A DNA stretch of 64,000 nucleotides from Leucobacter sp. UT-8R-CII-1-4 (GTDB lineage: Bacteria; Actinomycetota; Actinomycetes; Actinomycetales; Microbacteriaceae), in the NCBI RefSeq assembly GCF_030010235.1, contig NZ_JASCRS010000001.1:372001-436000 (forward strand), written 5' to 3'. The position numbers and the translations under genes are program-made. A model generated the notes under the pieces. That model was not told the origin of the DNA. It saw only the letters and a list, made by a program, of their open reading frames with translations, and did not search any database. Positions 1 through 9,515 of the stretch are shown piece after piece; within the stretch, counting starts at the first letter, position 1, and each line of letters begins with the position of its first letter.

Positions 1-874
1 GCTCGGTGAAATCGACATCAACCCAAACTGTTGCCTCTGGAATTTCCGATCGGCTGCGGCTGAGCTTCGCTGAGACCACCTTGCGCAGCGGTGAAAGCTT
101 TTCTGCCGAGGCGAGGCGAAGTCCGTGCAGACCTGCAACTTCATCGCCCGCTGGCTGAGTGGAGCCTGCCTGCGTAGTTGCCACAGATGCCCCGAGAGCT
201 TCGGCGGCACGCAGCACATCGGCGCGGGTCACTGCACCATCACTGCCGGTTGCGGCAATGCTCCGAGGATCAACCCCGAGCTCGCGGGCAAGGCGACGCA
301 CAATAGGCGATCGCACTGCGACGGGACCGAACGCTGCTCCCGGAACGGCAGCCTCGGCTGCCACAGCCACTGCCGCGCTGGGCGCCGATGCCGGCTGAGC
401 CGCCGGAACTGCCGCAGCCTTTTCTGCGGCGTTTGCCGTCTGAGCAGTGACTGTCTTTCGACGGCGACGCCCCTTCGCAGCAACACTGCCGGTGCCGTAA
501 CCGATCAGCACATTGCCCGAGCCGGATCCTGCGCGCTCTTCAGCACGGTAAGCGTCAAGCTCGGTGTTTTCGTGGTCGTCTGCCGTATCGGTAGCGGGTG
601 CGGCAGATCCAGCGTTTGCAGCAGGTTGATCGCCGGCCTCGCCGACTTCAAGCACTGGAGACCCGGTTAATACCGCTTCGCCCTCTGCACCGTGCAGCGC
701 CAGTACGGTTCCGCCAAACGGGGAGGGCAGCTCGACAATACTCTTTGCAGTTTCAACCTCGGCGATTGCCTGGTCAATTGCAACAGTATCGCCAACGGAA
801 ACCAGCCAGCGAACAATGACAGCCTCGGTCAACCCCTCGCCGAGGTCTGGCAGTAGAAATGTCTGTGCAGCCAT
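1..874 (-). CDS. 2-oxoacid dehydrogenase E2 (dihydrolipoamide acyltransferase), N-terminal part
   Basis: Acyltransferase core subunit of a branched-chain or pyruvate-type 2-oxoacid dehydrogenase; the lipoyl arm carries the acyl group from E1 to CoA. Translating the reverse strand gives an N-terminal lipoyl domain (residues about 1-80, lipoyl lysine in ETAKSIVE), an Ala/Pro-rich linker, and a peripheral subunit-binding domain (VRSPIVRRLARELGV, then ATGSDG). The catalytic domain only begins (about residue 245) before the window edge, so the HxxxDG motif is not visible. The ATG at 874 follows GGAGG with 8 nt spacing and lies 3 nt after the E1beta stop, so the genes form one operon. Substrate (branched-chain, pyruvate or acetoin) cannot be decided. 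Confidence 0.9.
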   Translation of the reverse strand, partial: MAAQTFLLPDLGEGLTEAVIVRWLVSVGDTVAIDQAIAEVETAKSIVELPSPFGGTVLALHGAEGEAVLTGSPVLEVGEAGDQPAANAGSAAPATDTADDHENTELDAYRAEERAGSGSGNVLIGYGTGSVAAKGRRRRKTVTAQTANAAEKAAAVPAAQPASAPSAAVAVAAEAAVPGAAFGPVAVRSPIVRRLARELGVDPRSIAATGSDGAVTRADVLRAAEALGASVATTQAGSTQPAGDEVAGLHGLRLASAEKLSPLRKVVSAKLSRSRSEIPEATVWVDVDFTE

Positions 875-877
875 GTG

Positions 878-1873
878 TTAGTCCTCCCAGTGCAGGGTGT
901 CGATCGTGTCGATCACGCGGTCGACGTCTGGCAGATACCAGTGCTCAAGCTTTGGTGGCGCAAACGGCACATCAAAACCGGTGACCTTACGAACCGGAGC
1001 TTCGAGGTATTCGAAGCATTGCTCGGCAACTCGCGCCTGAATTTCTGAGGCCACGCTTACGAAGCCAGGTGCTTCTGAAATCACAATTGCGCGACCGGTC
1101 GAACGCACAGCATTCATCACGGTCTCGTCGTCGAACGGGGTGATGGTGCGAACATCAACGACCTGCACACTGCGTCCGTCTTCAGCGGCAACCGCTGCTG
1201 CCTCGAGTGCGACCTGCACCGAAGGGCCGTATGCGATCAAGGTGAGGTCAGTACCCTGACGGGCAATTGCTGCTTTGCCGAGGTCTGCGGTGATGCTGGT
1301 GTCGACCGGGCCCTTCATCCAGTAGAGCTTCTTGGGCTCCATAAAGACAACGGGATCTGGCGAAGCAATCGCCGCGCGCAGCAACGAGTACGCCTCCTGC
1401 GGCGTAGCTGGCGAGACCACTGTGAGACCAGGGGTGTGCGCGTAGTAGGCCTCTGAAGAATCGCAGTGGTGCTCAACGCCGCCGATACCACCTCCGAAAG
1501 GAATGCGGATCACCATAGGCAGTCGCAACACACCCTTCGTGCGATTGCCCATCTTTGCGACGTGGCTCACGATTTGCTCGAAAGCTGGGTAGGCGAACGC
1601 GTCGAACTGCATCTCTGCAACTGGGCGCATCCCGTTCATCGCCATGCCGACTGCGCTACCGATAATGCCTGACTCGGCCAGAGGCGTGTCAAAGCAGCGT
1701 TCCTCACCGTACTTTTCAGTGAGCCCATCGGTGACTCGGAAGACACCGCCAAGGGCGCCAACGTCTTCACCAAAAATCAACACCGCAGGGTCGGCTTCGA
1801 TTGCATCGGCAAGCGCACGGTTGAGCGCCGCCGCCATGGTCATGGTCTGAACTTCAGTTGCGTTGACGCTCAT
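878..1873 (-). CDS. 2-oxoacid dehydrogenase E1 component, beta subunit
   Basis: Beta subunit (331 aa) of the thiamine-diphosphate E1 heterotetramer. The N-terminal part has the transketolase-like pyrimidine-binding region (ALADAIEADPAVLIFGEDVG, then FDTPLAESGIIG), and GIGGVEHHCDSSEAYYAHTPGL is shortened here as GVEHHCDSSEAYYAH; a transketolase C-terminal domain follows. I chose the ATG at 1873: it has GGAGG 7 nt upstream and shares an ATGA overlap with the E1alpha stop, whereas the in-frame start 45 nt upstream would lie inside E1alpha. The sequence resembles branched-chain E1beta (BkdB/PdhB type) more than homodimeric AceE. It is translationally coupled to E1alpha and E2. Confidence 0.93.
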   Translation of the reverse strand: MSVNATEVQTMTMAAALNRALADAIEADPAVLIFGEDVGALGGVFRVTDGLTEKYGEERCFDTPLAESGIIGSAVGMAMNGMRPVAEMQFDAFAYPAFEQIVSHVAKMGNRTKGVLRLPMVIRIPFGGGIGGVEHHCDSSEAYYAHTPGLTVVSPATPQEAYSLLRAAIASPDPVVFMEPKKLYWMKGPVDTSITADLGKAAIARQGTDLTLIAYGPSVQVALEAAAVAAEDGRSVQVVDVRTITPFDDETVMNAVRSTGRAIVISEAPGFVSVASEIQARVAEQCFEYLEAPVRKVTGFDVPFAPPKLEHWYLPDVDRVIDTIDTLHWED

Positions 1874-2964
1874 GCGCTTGCCTCCGTACGTGCGATTTCG
1901 TCTTGCAGCAGGTCCCACTGAGCGCTCAGTGTCGCTGGGCGGGTTGCGTAGACGTGGGCAAAAAGCTCTTCTGGTTCGACAACGACATCTCGGTTCATCG
2001 CCTCGCGCAGTTCGGCAGCGATGCTCTCTGCCTCAGCAGCAAACTTCTCTTCATGCTCACTCGTGAGCACACCGGCCTCGCGTAGGTAACTGCCAAGGCG
2101 GGTCAACGGATCACGTTCAACCCAGCGCTGCACCTCTTCGCGCTCGCGGTAGCGGGTGTCATCATCGGCGTTGGTGTGCGCCTGCATACGGTAGGTATGC
2201 GCTTCGATCAGCGTTGGTCCGCCACCCTCGCGGGCACGATCAACTGCATCGTTCAGCACTGCCAGCACAGCAGCGGTGTCATTGCCGTCTACGCGCTGGC
2301 CGCTCATGCCATACCCAATAGCCTTGTGCGCGAGCGAGGTCGCGGCTGTCTGACGCGAGAGTGGCACCGAGATCGCGAATTCGTTGTTCTGAACGAAGAA
2401 GACCACGGCGAGGCCAAATACTGCGGCGAAGTTCATCGCCTCATGAAAATCACCCTCGCTTGTGGCACCATCACCGCACATTGCGATCACTACAGTGTCT
2501 TCACCGCGCAGTTTCGCGGCGTGTGCGAAGCCAACCGCGTGCAGCATCTGAGTGGCAAGCGGAGTTGCTTGCGGGGCTACCCGGTGTGCACGCGAGTCGT
2601 AACCCGAGTGCCAGTCGCCACGAAGCAGCACCATGGTGTCTTCTGGCGAGACTCCGCGAGACATTACTGCGACCGAATCTCGATAGGTCGGGAACAGCCA
2701 GTCGTTTTCACCGAGTACCTGAGCTACCGCAACCTGACATGCCTCTTGGCCGTGAGAGGAGGGGTATACCGCAAGGCGGCCCTGACGAACGAGCGCGTTG
2801 CACTGCTCGTTGATGCGACGACCGTTTACCAGCGCTGCATAGCTGGCGAGCAATGACTCGTTGCTTGGCGCCTGGTAGCGTTCGTGGGTTTTCCCTGAGC
2901 CGTGCTCGTCGATGAGTTGAACTGGGTGCTCATCTGGCAGCTGGGCGGCGTCAGCGTCGCGCAT
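1870..2964 (-). CDS. 2-oxoacid dehydrogenase E1 component, alpha subunit
   Basis: Alpha subunit (364 aa) that binds thiamine diphosphate and decarboxylates the 2-oxoacid. The ThDP motif runs from GDG (residues 164-166) to NN (193-194), the expected spacing. YPSSHGQEA near residues 67-75 and FPTYRD near 91-96 are typical of the branched-chain/acetoin E1alpha family. The ATG at 2964 has AGGAGGAAC directly upstream. First gene of the E1alpha-E1beta-E2 operon; an E3 or further genes could lie beyond the window edge. Branched-chain 2-oxoacids are the likeliest substrate by family resemblance, but pyruvate is possible. Confidence 0.93.
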   Translation of the reverse strand: MRDADAAQLPDEHPVQLIDEHGSGKTHERYQAPSNESLLASYAALVNGRRINEQCNALVRQGRLAVYPSSHGQEACQVAVAQVLGENDWLFPTYRDSVAVMSRGVSPEDTMVLLRGDWHSGYDSRAHRVAPQATPLATQMLHAVGFAHAAKLRGEDTVVIAMCGDGATSEGDFHEAMNFAAVFGLAVVFFVQNNEFAISVPLSRQTAATSLAHKAIGYGMSGQRVDGNDTAAVLAVLNDAVDRAREGGGPTLIEAHTYRMQAHTNADDDTRYREREEVQRWVERDPLTRLGSYLREAGVLTSEHEEKFAAEAESIAAELREAMNRDVVVEPEELFAHVYATRPATLSAQWDLLQDEIARTEASA

Positions 2965-3013
2965 CGTTCCTCCTTGAATGAAATGCCTTAGTATCTTCCA
3001 ATCATGGCGTTAT

Positions 3014-3024
3014 CAAACCGTTTG
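3014..3024. promoter_or_regulatory. Candidate operator palindrome upstream of the E1alpha operon
   Basis: CAAAC-C-GTTTG is a perfect 5+1+5 palindrome 50-60 nt upstream of the E1alpha start, in a 283-nt spacer that is more AT-rich than its surroundings. Position suits a regulator of the 2-oxoacid dehydrogenase operon. No regulator gene is adjacent, and short palindromes occur by chance. Confidence 0.3.
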
Positions 3025-3189
3025 TTCACACTCAGATAGCTTGATCTAGACATATTGTGCATTTTGGGCGCTTTGACAAGACAATCGTAAAATTCGAAGG
3101 CATAGCTACCCGGTCACCCTGCGCGTGTCACCAACGCGGCTCCACCAACTGTTTAGCCGAGGGCGTCGCCAATCATTGCAGCAAGCAAA

Positions 3190-3230
3190 AAGCGGCCAGC
3201 GACACTCTAGGTAGAGGTCACTGGCCGCTT
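3190..3230 (-). terminator. Intrinsic terminator of the DUF4190-like gene
   Basis: A 14-bp stem (3190-3203 with 3217-3230, one G-U pair) closes a 13-nt loop. Read on the minus strand it follows the stop codon of the 3248-3691 gene and runs into TTTTTGC, the normal form of a Rho-independent terminator. Confidence 0.85.
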
Positions 3231-3247
3231 GAGGCCGAAAACTAGTA

Positions 3248-3691
3248 CTAGTTTGCGAGCAGGTCTTCGCAGAGGAAGGTCTGGCCCATGTACTCGACGC
3301 TTTCAGCGCCGGCCAGGCAAGCCTCGGCCATCTGGTTCAGGTCGGTCACAACGTCGCCACCGACAGCTGCAAGGCCGATCATGAAGAGCACGAAGAAGAC
3401 AATCCAGAACACGGTAAGTACCGCACCGATAATGATGGCCGCAAGGGCCAGGCCGTTTTTACGGCCAGCCTTCTTCGACTGCACCATAGCAACGATGCCA
3501 AGAATCAGACCGACCAGCGGCAAGAAGATTGCAAGAATAAGGGCTGCGATGCTCAGGCCCTTGCCTGGCTCAGCAGGAGCCGGCACACCCGGAGTTGCCG
3601 GGTAAGCTGGCGCAGCCTGATACGCCGGTGCCGCCGGTGCCGCCGGGGTTTCCTGCGGAGCTGGGTTCTGCGGGGTTTCAGGGGTGGTCAT
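3248..3691 (-). CDS. Small Pro/Ala-rich DUF4190-like membrane protein
   Basis: 147 aa. A disordered Pro/Ala-rich N-terminus (residues 1-43) precedes two hydrophobic segments (about 46-70 and 79-108) joined by a short basic loop (QSKKAGRKNG), the layout of DUF4190-type actinobacterial proteins. The C-terminal tail has two cysteines (ACLAG, FLCED) on the outer or inner side. AGAGGAACC precedes the ATG. It is monocistronic, with its own terminator. Such proteins are common in Actinobacteria but have no established function; I do not assign one. Confidence 0.8.
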   Translation of the reverse strand: MTTPETPQNPAPQETPAAPAAPAYQAAPAYPATPGVPAPAEPGKGLSIAALILAIFLPLVGLILGIVAMVQSKKAGRKNGLALAAIIIGAVLTVFWIVFFVLFMIGLAAVGGDVVTDLNQMAEACLAGAESVEYMGQTFLCEDLLAN

Positions 3692-3876
3692 TAGAGGTTC
3701 CTCTCGATGAGTTGCATTCCTATGGAATGTTCAGCTACCAAGATTACGCAAAGATGACCGAAATTGTCACAATTACACGGAGATTGTGCACAAAACGTGC
3801 CTTCGCAACACAATCTGAAGCATTGCCCGAGGGCACTACTCTGAAGCGTTGCGAAGACACGTCAGTAAGTGGATCG

Positions 3877-5226
3877 CTAAATCGCGAGGCGCTCTTTCAC
3901 TACAGCCGCCAGATCGTCAGCGAGCTGCTGAGCTTGCTCAACACCGGCAGCCTCAACCATGACACGCACAACAGGCTCTGTACCGGAAGGCCGCAAAAGC
4001 ACGCGACCGTTACCGGCAAGCGCAAGCTCAGCCTGCACAACTGCCTGCTGCAGCACCTCGTCACCGGCAACCTTCGTGCGATCTACACCGCGCACATTGA
4101 CGAGCACCTGCGGGTACACAGTCATGCACGAAGCGAGCTCGGCAAGTGTCTTACCGGTGCGCTTCATCTCAGCCGCAATATGCAGTCCGGTCAAAATACC
4201 ATCACCAGTGGTCGCATACTCACTCATAATGACGTGACCCGACTGCTCGCCACCGAGCGAGAAGCCGTCGGCGTTCAGTCGCTCAAGCACGTAACGATCG
4301 CCAACGCCTGTCTCGACCACGTCGATACCGTTGTTCGCCATCGCAAGCTTCAAACCAAGGTTGCTCATTACAGTTGCAACAAGAGTGTTTTCAGCAAGCT
4401 TGCCCCGCGCTGACATAGATAGGGCGAGGATCGCCATAATCATGTCACCGTCGACCACATTGCCGGCAGCGTCTACCGCGAGACAACGATCAGCATCACC
4501 GTCATGAGCAATACCAAGGTCGGCGCCGTTTTCAAGCACTGCAGCTCGAAGCGGATCCAGATAGGTTGATCCGACGCCATCGTTAATGTTGAAGCCATCG
4601 GGATCGTTACCGATCACGGTCAGTTTCGCACCAGCGTCTCGGAAAACATCTGGCGAGATACCGGCCGCAGCGCCGTGAGCGCAGTCGAGCACGACATGCA
4701 GCCCGTCGAGGCGAACGCCCTCAAGCGTGCCAAGCAGGTGCACAAGATAGCGGTCTTCAGCGTCAGCAAAACGCCGAATACGGCCAACCTCTCGCCCGGT
4801 ATTACCGGCGAGTGGCTTGGCCATTGCAGCTTCGATCTGGTCTTCGGTGTCGTCAGGCAGCTTGAGGCCGCCCTTTGCGAAGAACTTAATACCGTTGTCG
4901 GCTGCTGGATTGTGCGATGCTGACACCATTACGCCAAAGTCGGCGCCGGTATCTGCGACCAGATATGCCGCAGCGGGGGTCGGAATAACCCCTGCTTCGA
5001 GCACGTCTACACCAGCAGAAGCAAGACCTGCGGCTACTGCGGCCGCAATAAACTCACCCGAGACACGAGGATCTCGTGCCACAACAGCGGTAGCGCGGCG
5101 GCTCTCTGAGCGAGCCTCCCGCCCCAAAACAAAGGCTGCAGACTGAGCGAGGCCCAGGGCCAGCTCGGCGGTGACATCCACCCCAGCCAGACCCCGGACC
5201 CCGTCGGTGCCAAATAGGCGACCCAT
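3877..5226 (-). CDS. glmM: Phosphoglucosamine mutase GlmM
   Basis: Interconverts glucosamine-6-phosphate and glucosamine-1-phosphate on the route to UDP-GlcNAc and peptidoglycan. The 449 aa match the family length. Visible motifs are the N-terminal GTDGVRG, the phosphoserine loop SASHNP (catalytic Ser about residue 104), the magnesium loop DGDADR, the sugar-binding GEQSGH and the C-terminal phosphate-binding RPSGTEP. It follows rpsI by 17 nt on the same strand, the usual actinobacterial order rplM-rpsI-glmM, so it is probably cotranscribed with the ribosomal genes. Confidence 0.98.
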   Translation of the reverse strand: MGRLFGTDGVRGLAGVDVTAELALGLAQSAAFVLGREARSESRRATAVVARDPRVSGEFIAAAVAAGLASAGVDVLEAGVIPTPAAAYLVADTGADFGVMVSASHNPAADNGIKFFAKGGLKLPDDTEDQIEAAMAKPLAGNTGREVGRIRRFADAEDRYLVHLLGTLEGVRLDGLHVVLDCAHGAAAGISPDVFRDAGAKLTVIGNDPDGFNINDGVGSTYLDPLRAAVLENGADLGIAHDGDADRCLAVDAAGNVVDGDMIMAILALSMSARGKLAENTLVATVMSNLGLKLAMANNGIDVVETGVGDRYVLERLNADGFSLGGEQSGHVIMSEYATTGDGILTGLHIAAEMKRTGKTLAELASCMTVYPQVLVNVRGVDRTKVAGDEVLQQAVVQAELALAGNGRVLLRPSGTEPVVRVMVEAAGVEQAQQLADDLAAVVKERLAI

Positions 5227-5243
5227 GCGAGTACCCGCGCTGC

Positions 5244-5720
5244 TTAACGCTTCGAGTACTGAGGCGCCTTGCGGGCCTTCTTCAGACCGGCCTTCTTACG
5301 CTCGATAACACGAGCGTCGCGGCTCAGGAAGCCAGCCTTCTTCAGAGTTGGACGGTTGTGCTCAGCGTCGATCTCGTTGAGTGCACGAGCGATCGCGAGG
5401 CGAAGCGCACCGGCCTGACCCGAAGGGCCACCACCCTTGATACGAGCGGTGATGTCGTATGCACCGGTCAGCTCAAGAACGGTGAATGGATCGGTGATCA
5501 GCTGCTGGTGCAGCTTGTTTGGGAAGTACTCAGCGAGCTCACGACCGTTAACGGTCATCGCGCCGGTGCCTGGTACGAGGCGCACGCGGGCAATAGCCTG
5601 CTTGCGACGGCCAACAGCTGCACCTGGAACGGTGAGTGCTGGGCGAGGAGTCGACGCTGGCGCCTGCGACGCCGGGGTCTCGGTGGTGTAGCTCTCGACG
5701 GCCACGTTCTGTTCAGTCAC
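5244..5720 (-). CDS. rpsI: 30S ribosomal protein S9
   Basis: Small-subunit protein whose C-terminal tail reaches the P-site tRNA. The 158 aa include an acidic/Pro-Ala N-terminal extension of about 30 residues, common in Actinobacteria, then the conserved core starting [15 protein letters not shown]. The basic tail ends KAPQYSKR, with the invariant C-terminal SKR. It lies 29 nt downstream of rplM in the same operon. Confidence 0.98.
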   Translation of the reverse strand: MTEQNVAVESYTTETPASQAPASTPRPALTVPGAAVGRRKQAIARVRLVPGTGAMTVNGRELAEYFPNKLHQQLITDPFTVLELTGAYDITARIKGGGPSGQAGALRLAIARALNEIDAEHNRPTLKKAGFLSRDARVIERKKAGLKKARKAPQYSKR

Positions 5721-5749
5721 TTTGAAAGTCCTTTTCTACCGTAGCGCGC

Positions 5750-6196
5750 TTACTGGGCGACCTGGCCGATGGTGTACGCGGTTGGCTGCTGAGCAGCGTG
5801 TGGGTGCTCTGCGCCTGCGTAAACCTTCAACTTGCGGAACTGGTCACGGCCAAGCGAGTTCTTTGGAAGCATGCCGCGGATAGCACGCTCAACAACGCGC
5901 TCTGGCTTGCTGCCGATCATCTCGGTGTAGCTGGTGGTACGGAGGCCACCTGGGTAACCCGAGTGGTCGTAGTACTTCTTCTGCTGCGCCTTGTTGGCGG
6001 TCAGAACAACCTTCTCAGCGTTGATGATGATCACGTGATCACCCATGTCCATGTGTGGAGCGAAGGTGGTCTTGTGCTTGCCGCGCAGGAGTGCGGCAGC
6101 GTGGGTTGCCAGACGGCCGAGTACCACGTCGGTGGCGTCGATGACGAGCCAGTCGTGCTTCTGCTCGGCGGCCTTCGGCGAATATGTGCGAGTCAC
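5750..6196 (-). CDS. rplM: 50S ribosomal protein L13
   Basis: Large-subunit assembly protein, 148 aa. Recognised by [16 protein letters not shown] near the N-terminus, [16 protein letters not shown] and the central [12 protein letters not shown] motif, and [10 protein letters not shown] near the C-terminus. First gene of the rplM-rpsI-glmM unit; 169 nt separate it from the truA stop, enough for a promoter or leader, though I see no clear hairpin there. Confidence 0.98.
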   Translation of the reverse strand: MTRTYSPKAAEQKHDWLVIDATDVVLGRLATHAAALLRGKHKTTFAPHMDMGDHVIIINAEKVVLTANKAQQKKYYDHSGYPGGLRTTSYTEMIGSKPERVVERAIRGMLPKNSLGRDQFRKLKVYAGAEHPHAAQQPTAYTIGQVAQ

Positions 6197-6365
6197 AGTG
6201 TGCTGCTTTCGTTCGAAATGGAGTGGTTCGTGGATCCCTCCCCTGCCGCGTCTTGCCCTGAATTCTCAACACAAGTTCATCGGCCCTGGGGGGCTCACAT
6301 TCGGATGCTTACGCACCAAGGGTCAACTCTAGCACAGGAATCGCGCCCAAATCACGCGACTGCAC

Positions 6366-7202
6366 TCATTCCCCCGCGTTGATTTCGCTGGGAAGTTCAG
6401 TTCGCCGAGCTCTCGTTTGCTCAGCCCGCTCCTCAAGCTCGTGATCTGGCGGGTAAGCAATTTCCTCAAGCGATAGTCCGTGAGCGGGCATCACCGTGAA
6501 CCTGCTGCTGCGTTCGCGCCGATCGCGCAGGCGCAGCAACTCTGCGTGTTCGATCCGCTTCGAACCGACCGCTACCACCGACCCAACAAGTGCACGCACC
6601 ATAGAGTGACAAAACGCATCGGCCTCGATACGAGCGACCAATGCGCCGTCTTCGGACCGTCGCCAGTCAAAACATAAAAGCTCACGAACCGCAGTCGCGC
6701 CCTCGCGCGCTTTGCAGAAAGTCGTGAAGTCTTGCAGTCCGAGCAGTTCATCACTTGCCTGCTGCATCGCGTCAAGATTCAACTCGACCGGAAGCTCAGC
6801 GGTGAAACGTGCGCTCAGCGGATCCCGACGCGAAGCGAGATCCCGGAGACGGTACTCGTACCGCCTACGCAGCGCACCAAAGCGTGCATCAAAGGCGTCA
6901 GGCACCTCTCGAATCGCGTGCACCACAGCGTCAGTGGCGTCCTGTCGGGCCAGCACACCGTTCACTCGGCGAGGAGTGACCTTTTCAAATTGCTCAGGCG
7001 CAATATCGAGGTGCGCGACCTGCCCCCTGGCATGCACTCCAGCATCGGTGCGCCCACCAACGGTAAGCCGCGGTGCCGCTTCATCGCGCAGGAGCACGTG
7101 CAGCGCGGACTCGAGCTCCTGCTGCACGGTGCGCAGACCGGGCTGGGTCGCCCAGCCGTGAAAGCCGGTCCCGTCATACCCAATATCGAGGCGCAATCGC
7201 AT
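6366..7202 (-). CDS. truA: tRNA pseudouridine(38-40) synthase TruA
   Basis: Isomerises uridines in the anticodon stem-loop of tRNA. 278 aa; the catalytic aspartate is D53 in GGRTDAGVHA, and the N-terminal LDIGYDGTGFHGWATQP and FCHSMVRALVG motifs are conserved in TruA. Expected position upstream of rplM. The ATG at 7202 has no Shine-Dalgarno sequence but a TATAGT box 8 nt before it, so the mRNA may be leaderless. Confidence 0.97.
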   Translation of the reverse strand: MRLRLDIGYDGTGFHGWATQPGLRTVQQELESALHVLLRDEAAPRLTVGGRTDAGVHARGQVAHLDIAPEQFEKVTPRRVNGVLARQDATDAVVHAIREVPDAFDARFGALRRRYEYRLRDLASRRDPLSARFTAELPVELNLDAMQQASDELLGLQDFTTFCKAREGATAVRELLCFDWRRSEDGALVARIEADAFCHSMVRALVGSVVAVGSKRIEHAELLRLRDRRERSSRFTVMPAHGLSLEEIAYPPDHELEERAEQTRARRTELPSEINAGE

Positions 7203-7210
7203 GGGCTTAG

Positions 7211-7231
7211 ACTATACAGGTTAGGCTGTAT
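7211..7231 (-). promoter_or_regulatory. Candidate leaderless promoter and inverted repeat before truA
   Basis: Read on the minus strand, TATAGT (7216-7211) lies 8 nt before the truA ATG, placing transcription start at or next to the first codon. The overlapping inverted repeat ATACAG-N6-CTGTAT (7214-7231) covers this -10 and could be a regulator site. The -35 region is poor. Confidence 0.45.
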
Positions 7232-7299
7232 CTTTTCGGCACGTGAACGCCGCCGCTTGGCGCCCCGCAACAGCGGCCTAACCACGCGCACTTATAGAT

Positions 7300-9300
7300 A
7301 TGACTTCAGCAGCCCTTACCTCCGCACTTCCCGCCTCGCGTAACCGCCTTGGCGGACTTGATGGGCTCCGAGCAATCGCAGTTGGCCTGGTGCTTGTCTA
7401 TCATCTCTTTCCAGAGGTGCTGCCAGGCGGGTTCTTGGGGGTCGATATCTTTTTTGTGATCAGCGGGTTTTTGATCACCACACTGCTGATCTCTGAACAC
7501 GAGTCAACCGGCAAACTCGCACTGGCAAGCTTCTGGCGCAGACGAGCCCGCCGCCTACTGCCCGCGCTCGCATTGGTCCTGCTGGTATGCACAAGCGCCG
7601 CAGTCTTCGCGGGCAAAGAACTGCTCGTGAATATCATGGCCCAATTGGCCGGTGCGTCACTGTTCGTCGCAAACTGGGTCTACATTGCGCTCGGCACCGA
7701 CTACTTCGCGCAAGACAACGCAGAGCTCTTCAGAAACACCTGGTCGCTCGCCATCGAAGAACAGTTTTATGTGGTGCTACCACTGGTACTGATTTTTGCG
7801 ATGCGGATGCGCTCACGCGCCACCAGAGTCATGTTCTTCACGCTGCTCGGACTCGCCTCTGCACTGCTCATGGGCACTCTCGCCCTGCAGGGCATTCCAG
7901 CAACCCGGGTGTATTTCGGCACCGACACTCACATCTTTGGCCTACTGCTTGGCGTTGCGCTCGCCTGTGCAATCAAAACGCCGTCCTTTAGCGCACCGGC
8001 CACTGAGTTCGGCTCAGTTTCAAATGTGCTGCCGTCACGACACCAGCTCACCACACCGCAGCAGATCGGATTGCTCCTCGCTGGCGCACTCTCGTTCGGA
8101 CTCGTCGGCTGGCTGGCATTCACGCTTCGCGAGGGCAGCCAGGAAAGCTTCTTAGGCGGCTTTCAAATGGCAACCGCTGCGGCACTCGTGCTGGTATGGG
8201 CAGCGACACGACCCGGGGCGTGGTTGGGCCGTGTACTCGATATTGCTCCGCTGCGCTGGATCGGCGAGCGATCATACGGTATCTACCTCTGGCACTGGCC
8301 GCTGCTATTGATCGTCGCAGCGTTCGCAGAGCAAAGCGGCGCAGACACCTGGTGGCTCGTCCCGAGCGTGACCCTGGCACTCACGCTGGCCTTTGCCGCT
8401 CTCTCGTTCCGCTTCATTGAACAGCCAGTTCGACGTATCGGCCTTGGCCGGTCGATCAAGCGCCTATTGAAGCCGATTCAGATGCGCGGTCGCGAGCTTG
8501 CAGTTGGCTGGGCGACAATCCTGGTGATCATTCTCACTGTGCCGACTACCGGTTACGCGATCACCATAGCGCCAAGCCAAGAGGGAGCTGCAGAGGTTGT
8601 CTCGCGAGGTGAAGCCACCCTTGAATCACAAAACACCGGCATCATCACCAAACCGAAAGACGACGAGACAGCAGCCACGGGTGAAACTGACTCTCTTATG
8701 CCAAAAGGCCTCGGTCAGGACTGGGCGAACAAGCCACTATTCAACCCGAACCTTGCCCCAATCGAGGGCTGGGAGATATTTGCGGTCGGTGATTCAGTCA
8801 TGCTTGCCAGTGCGCCTGAATTGGCTGAAGCTTTCCCAGAGATCTGGATCGATGCTGCTGTTTCACGCGGCATGAGCGCCGGTGTCGAAATCACAAGTGA
8901 GCTCTCGGCTCGCGGCGAGCTTCGCCAGGTGCTTGTTGTCGGCCTCGGTACCAACGGCCCCGTCGACGACACAGACCTCAATGAGCTGCTTCGTATTGCA
9001 GACGGTCGCCGCATAGTACTCGTGAACGCATACGCAGATCGCTGGTGGGTGCCAGAGGTCAATCAACAGCTTGCTGACTTTGCCGCAGCTCATCGTGGCG
9101 TTGTGCTCGCAGATTGGGCGACCGCGATTCCACAGGTACCCGACGGCCTCGCCGGTGACGACATTCACCCGAACCCAATTGGCGGCATTGCCTACGCCGA
9201 AGCTGTGCAGACAGCGCTTACCGAGTTGCAGAGCCGCAAAGAGCAGCCGAAGCAGGCAAGCCCAGCCAAGCCCGCAAAGCCCTCGAAGTCGAACAGCTAG
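7300..9300 (+). CDS. Acyltransferase-3 / SGNH-hydrolase fusion (OafA/YrhL type)
   Basis: 666 aa integral membrane O-acyltransferase. Residues about 15-400 form the acyltransferase-3 domain with some ten hydrophobic helices; GLDGLRAIAVGLVLVYHL holds the conserved histidine and FFVISGFLITTLL follows. After a Ser/Thr-rich linker, residues about 485-640 form an SGNH domain with catalytic Ser499 (GDSVM), GTNG, and D621/H623 (DDIHPN). The tail is Lys/Pro/Ala-rich. Relatives acetylate peptidoglycan or cell-surface glycans; the substrate here is not deducible. It sits alone, divergent from truA and convergent with rplQ, splitting a usually continuous ribosomal gene cluster. Confidence 0.92.
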   Translation: MTSAALTSALPASRNRLGGLDGLRAIAVGLVLVYHLFPEVLPGGFLGVDIFFVISGFLITTLLISEHESTGKLALASFWRRRARRLLPALALVLLVCTSAAVFAGKELLVNIMAQLAGASLFVANWVYIALGTDYFAQDNAELFRNTWSLAIEEQFYVVLPLVLIFAMRMRSRATRVMFFTLLGLASALLMGTLALQGIPATRVYFGTDTHIFGLLLGVALACAIKTPSFSAPATEFGSVSNVLPSRHQLTTPQQIGLLLAGALSFGLVGWLAFTLREGSQESFLGGFQMATAAALVLVWAATRPGAWLGRVLDIAPLRWIGERSYGIYLWHWPLLLIVAAFAEQSGADTWWLVPSVTLALTLAFAALSFRFIEQPVRRIGLGRSIKRLLKPIQMRGRELAVGWATILVIILTVPTTGYAITIAPSQEGAAEVVSRGEATLESQNTGIITKPKDDETAATGETDSLMPKGLGQDWANKPLFNPNLAPIEGWEIFAVGDSVMLASAPELAEAFPEIWIDAAVSRGMSAGVEITSELSARGELRQVLVVGLGTNGPVDDTDLNELLRIADGRRIVLVNAYADRWWVPEVNQQLADFAAAHRGVVLADWATAIPQVPDGLAGDDIHPNPIGGIAYAEAVQTALTELQSRKEQPKQASPAKPAKPSKSNS

Positions 9301-9457
9301 CGGGCAAGGGCGATCCAACGCCCCCGGGAGTCTGACGGCTGTATAGCCTGCCGGCTCCAGCGCCCGGCACAGCGTTCAGGACTGCCAGGGTGATGGCACA
9401 TCGGCGCTCTACCCCAAAATAGTTCTCCCGTACCAGTATTTCCCCGCCGCACAAACG

Positions 9458-9491
9458 CAAACACCCCGCCTCTTTCGAGACGGGGTGTTTG
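9458..9491 (-). terminator. Terminator of the infA-rplQ operon
   Basis: A 15-bp stem (9458-9472 with 9477-9491, one G-U) around a 4-nt loop, 24 nt past the rplQ stop. On the minus strand it is followed by CGTTTGTG, a weak U-tract. It lies between convergent rplQ and the acyltransferase gene, so it may serve both strands. Confidence 0.75.
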
Positions 9492-9515
9492 AAGAAGGAC
9501 TGTGACTGAAGGGAA

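Noticed and set aside
2176-2856. A 226-codon plus-strand open frame antisense to E1alpha
   Set aside because: Overlaps the thiamine-binding region of a clear E1alpha gene.
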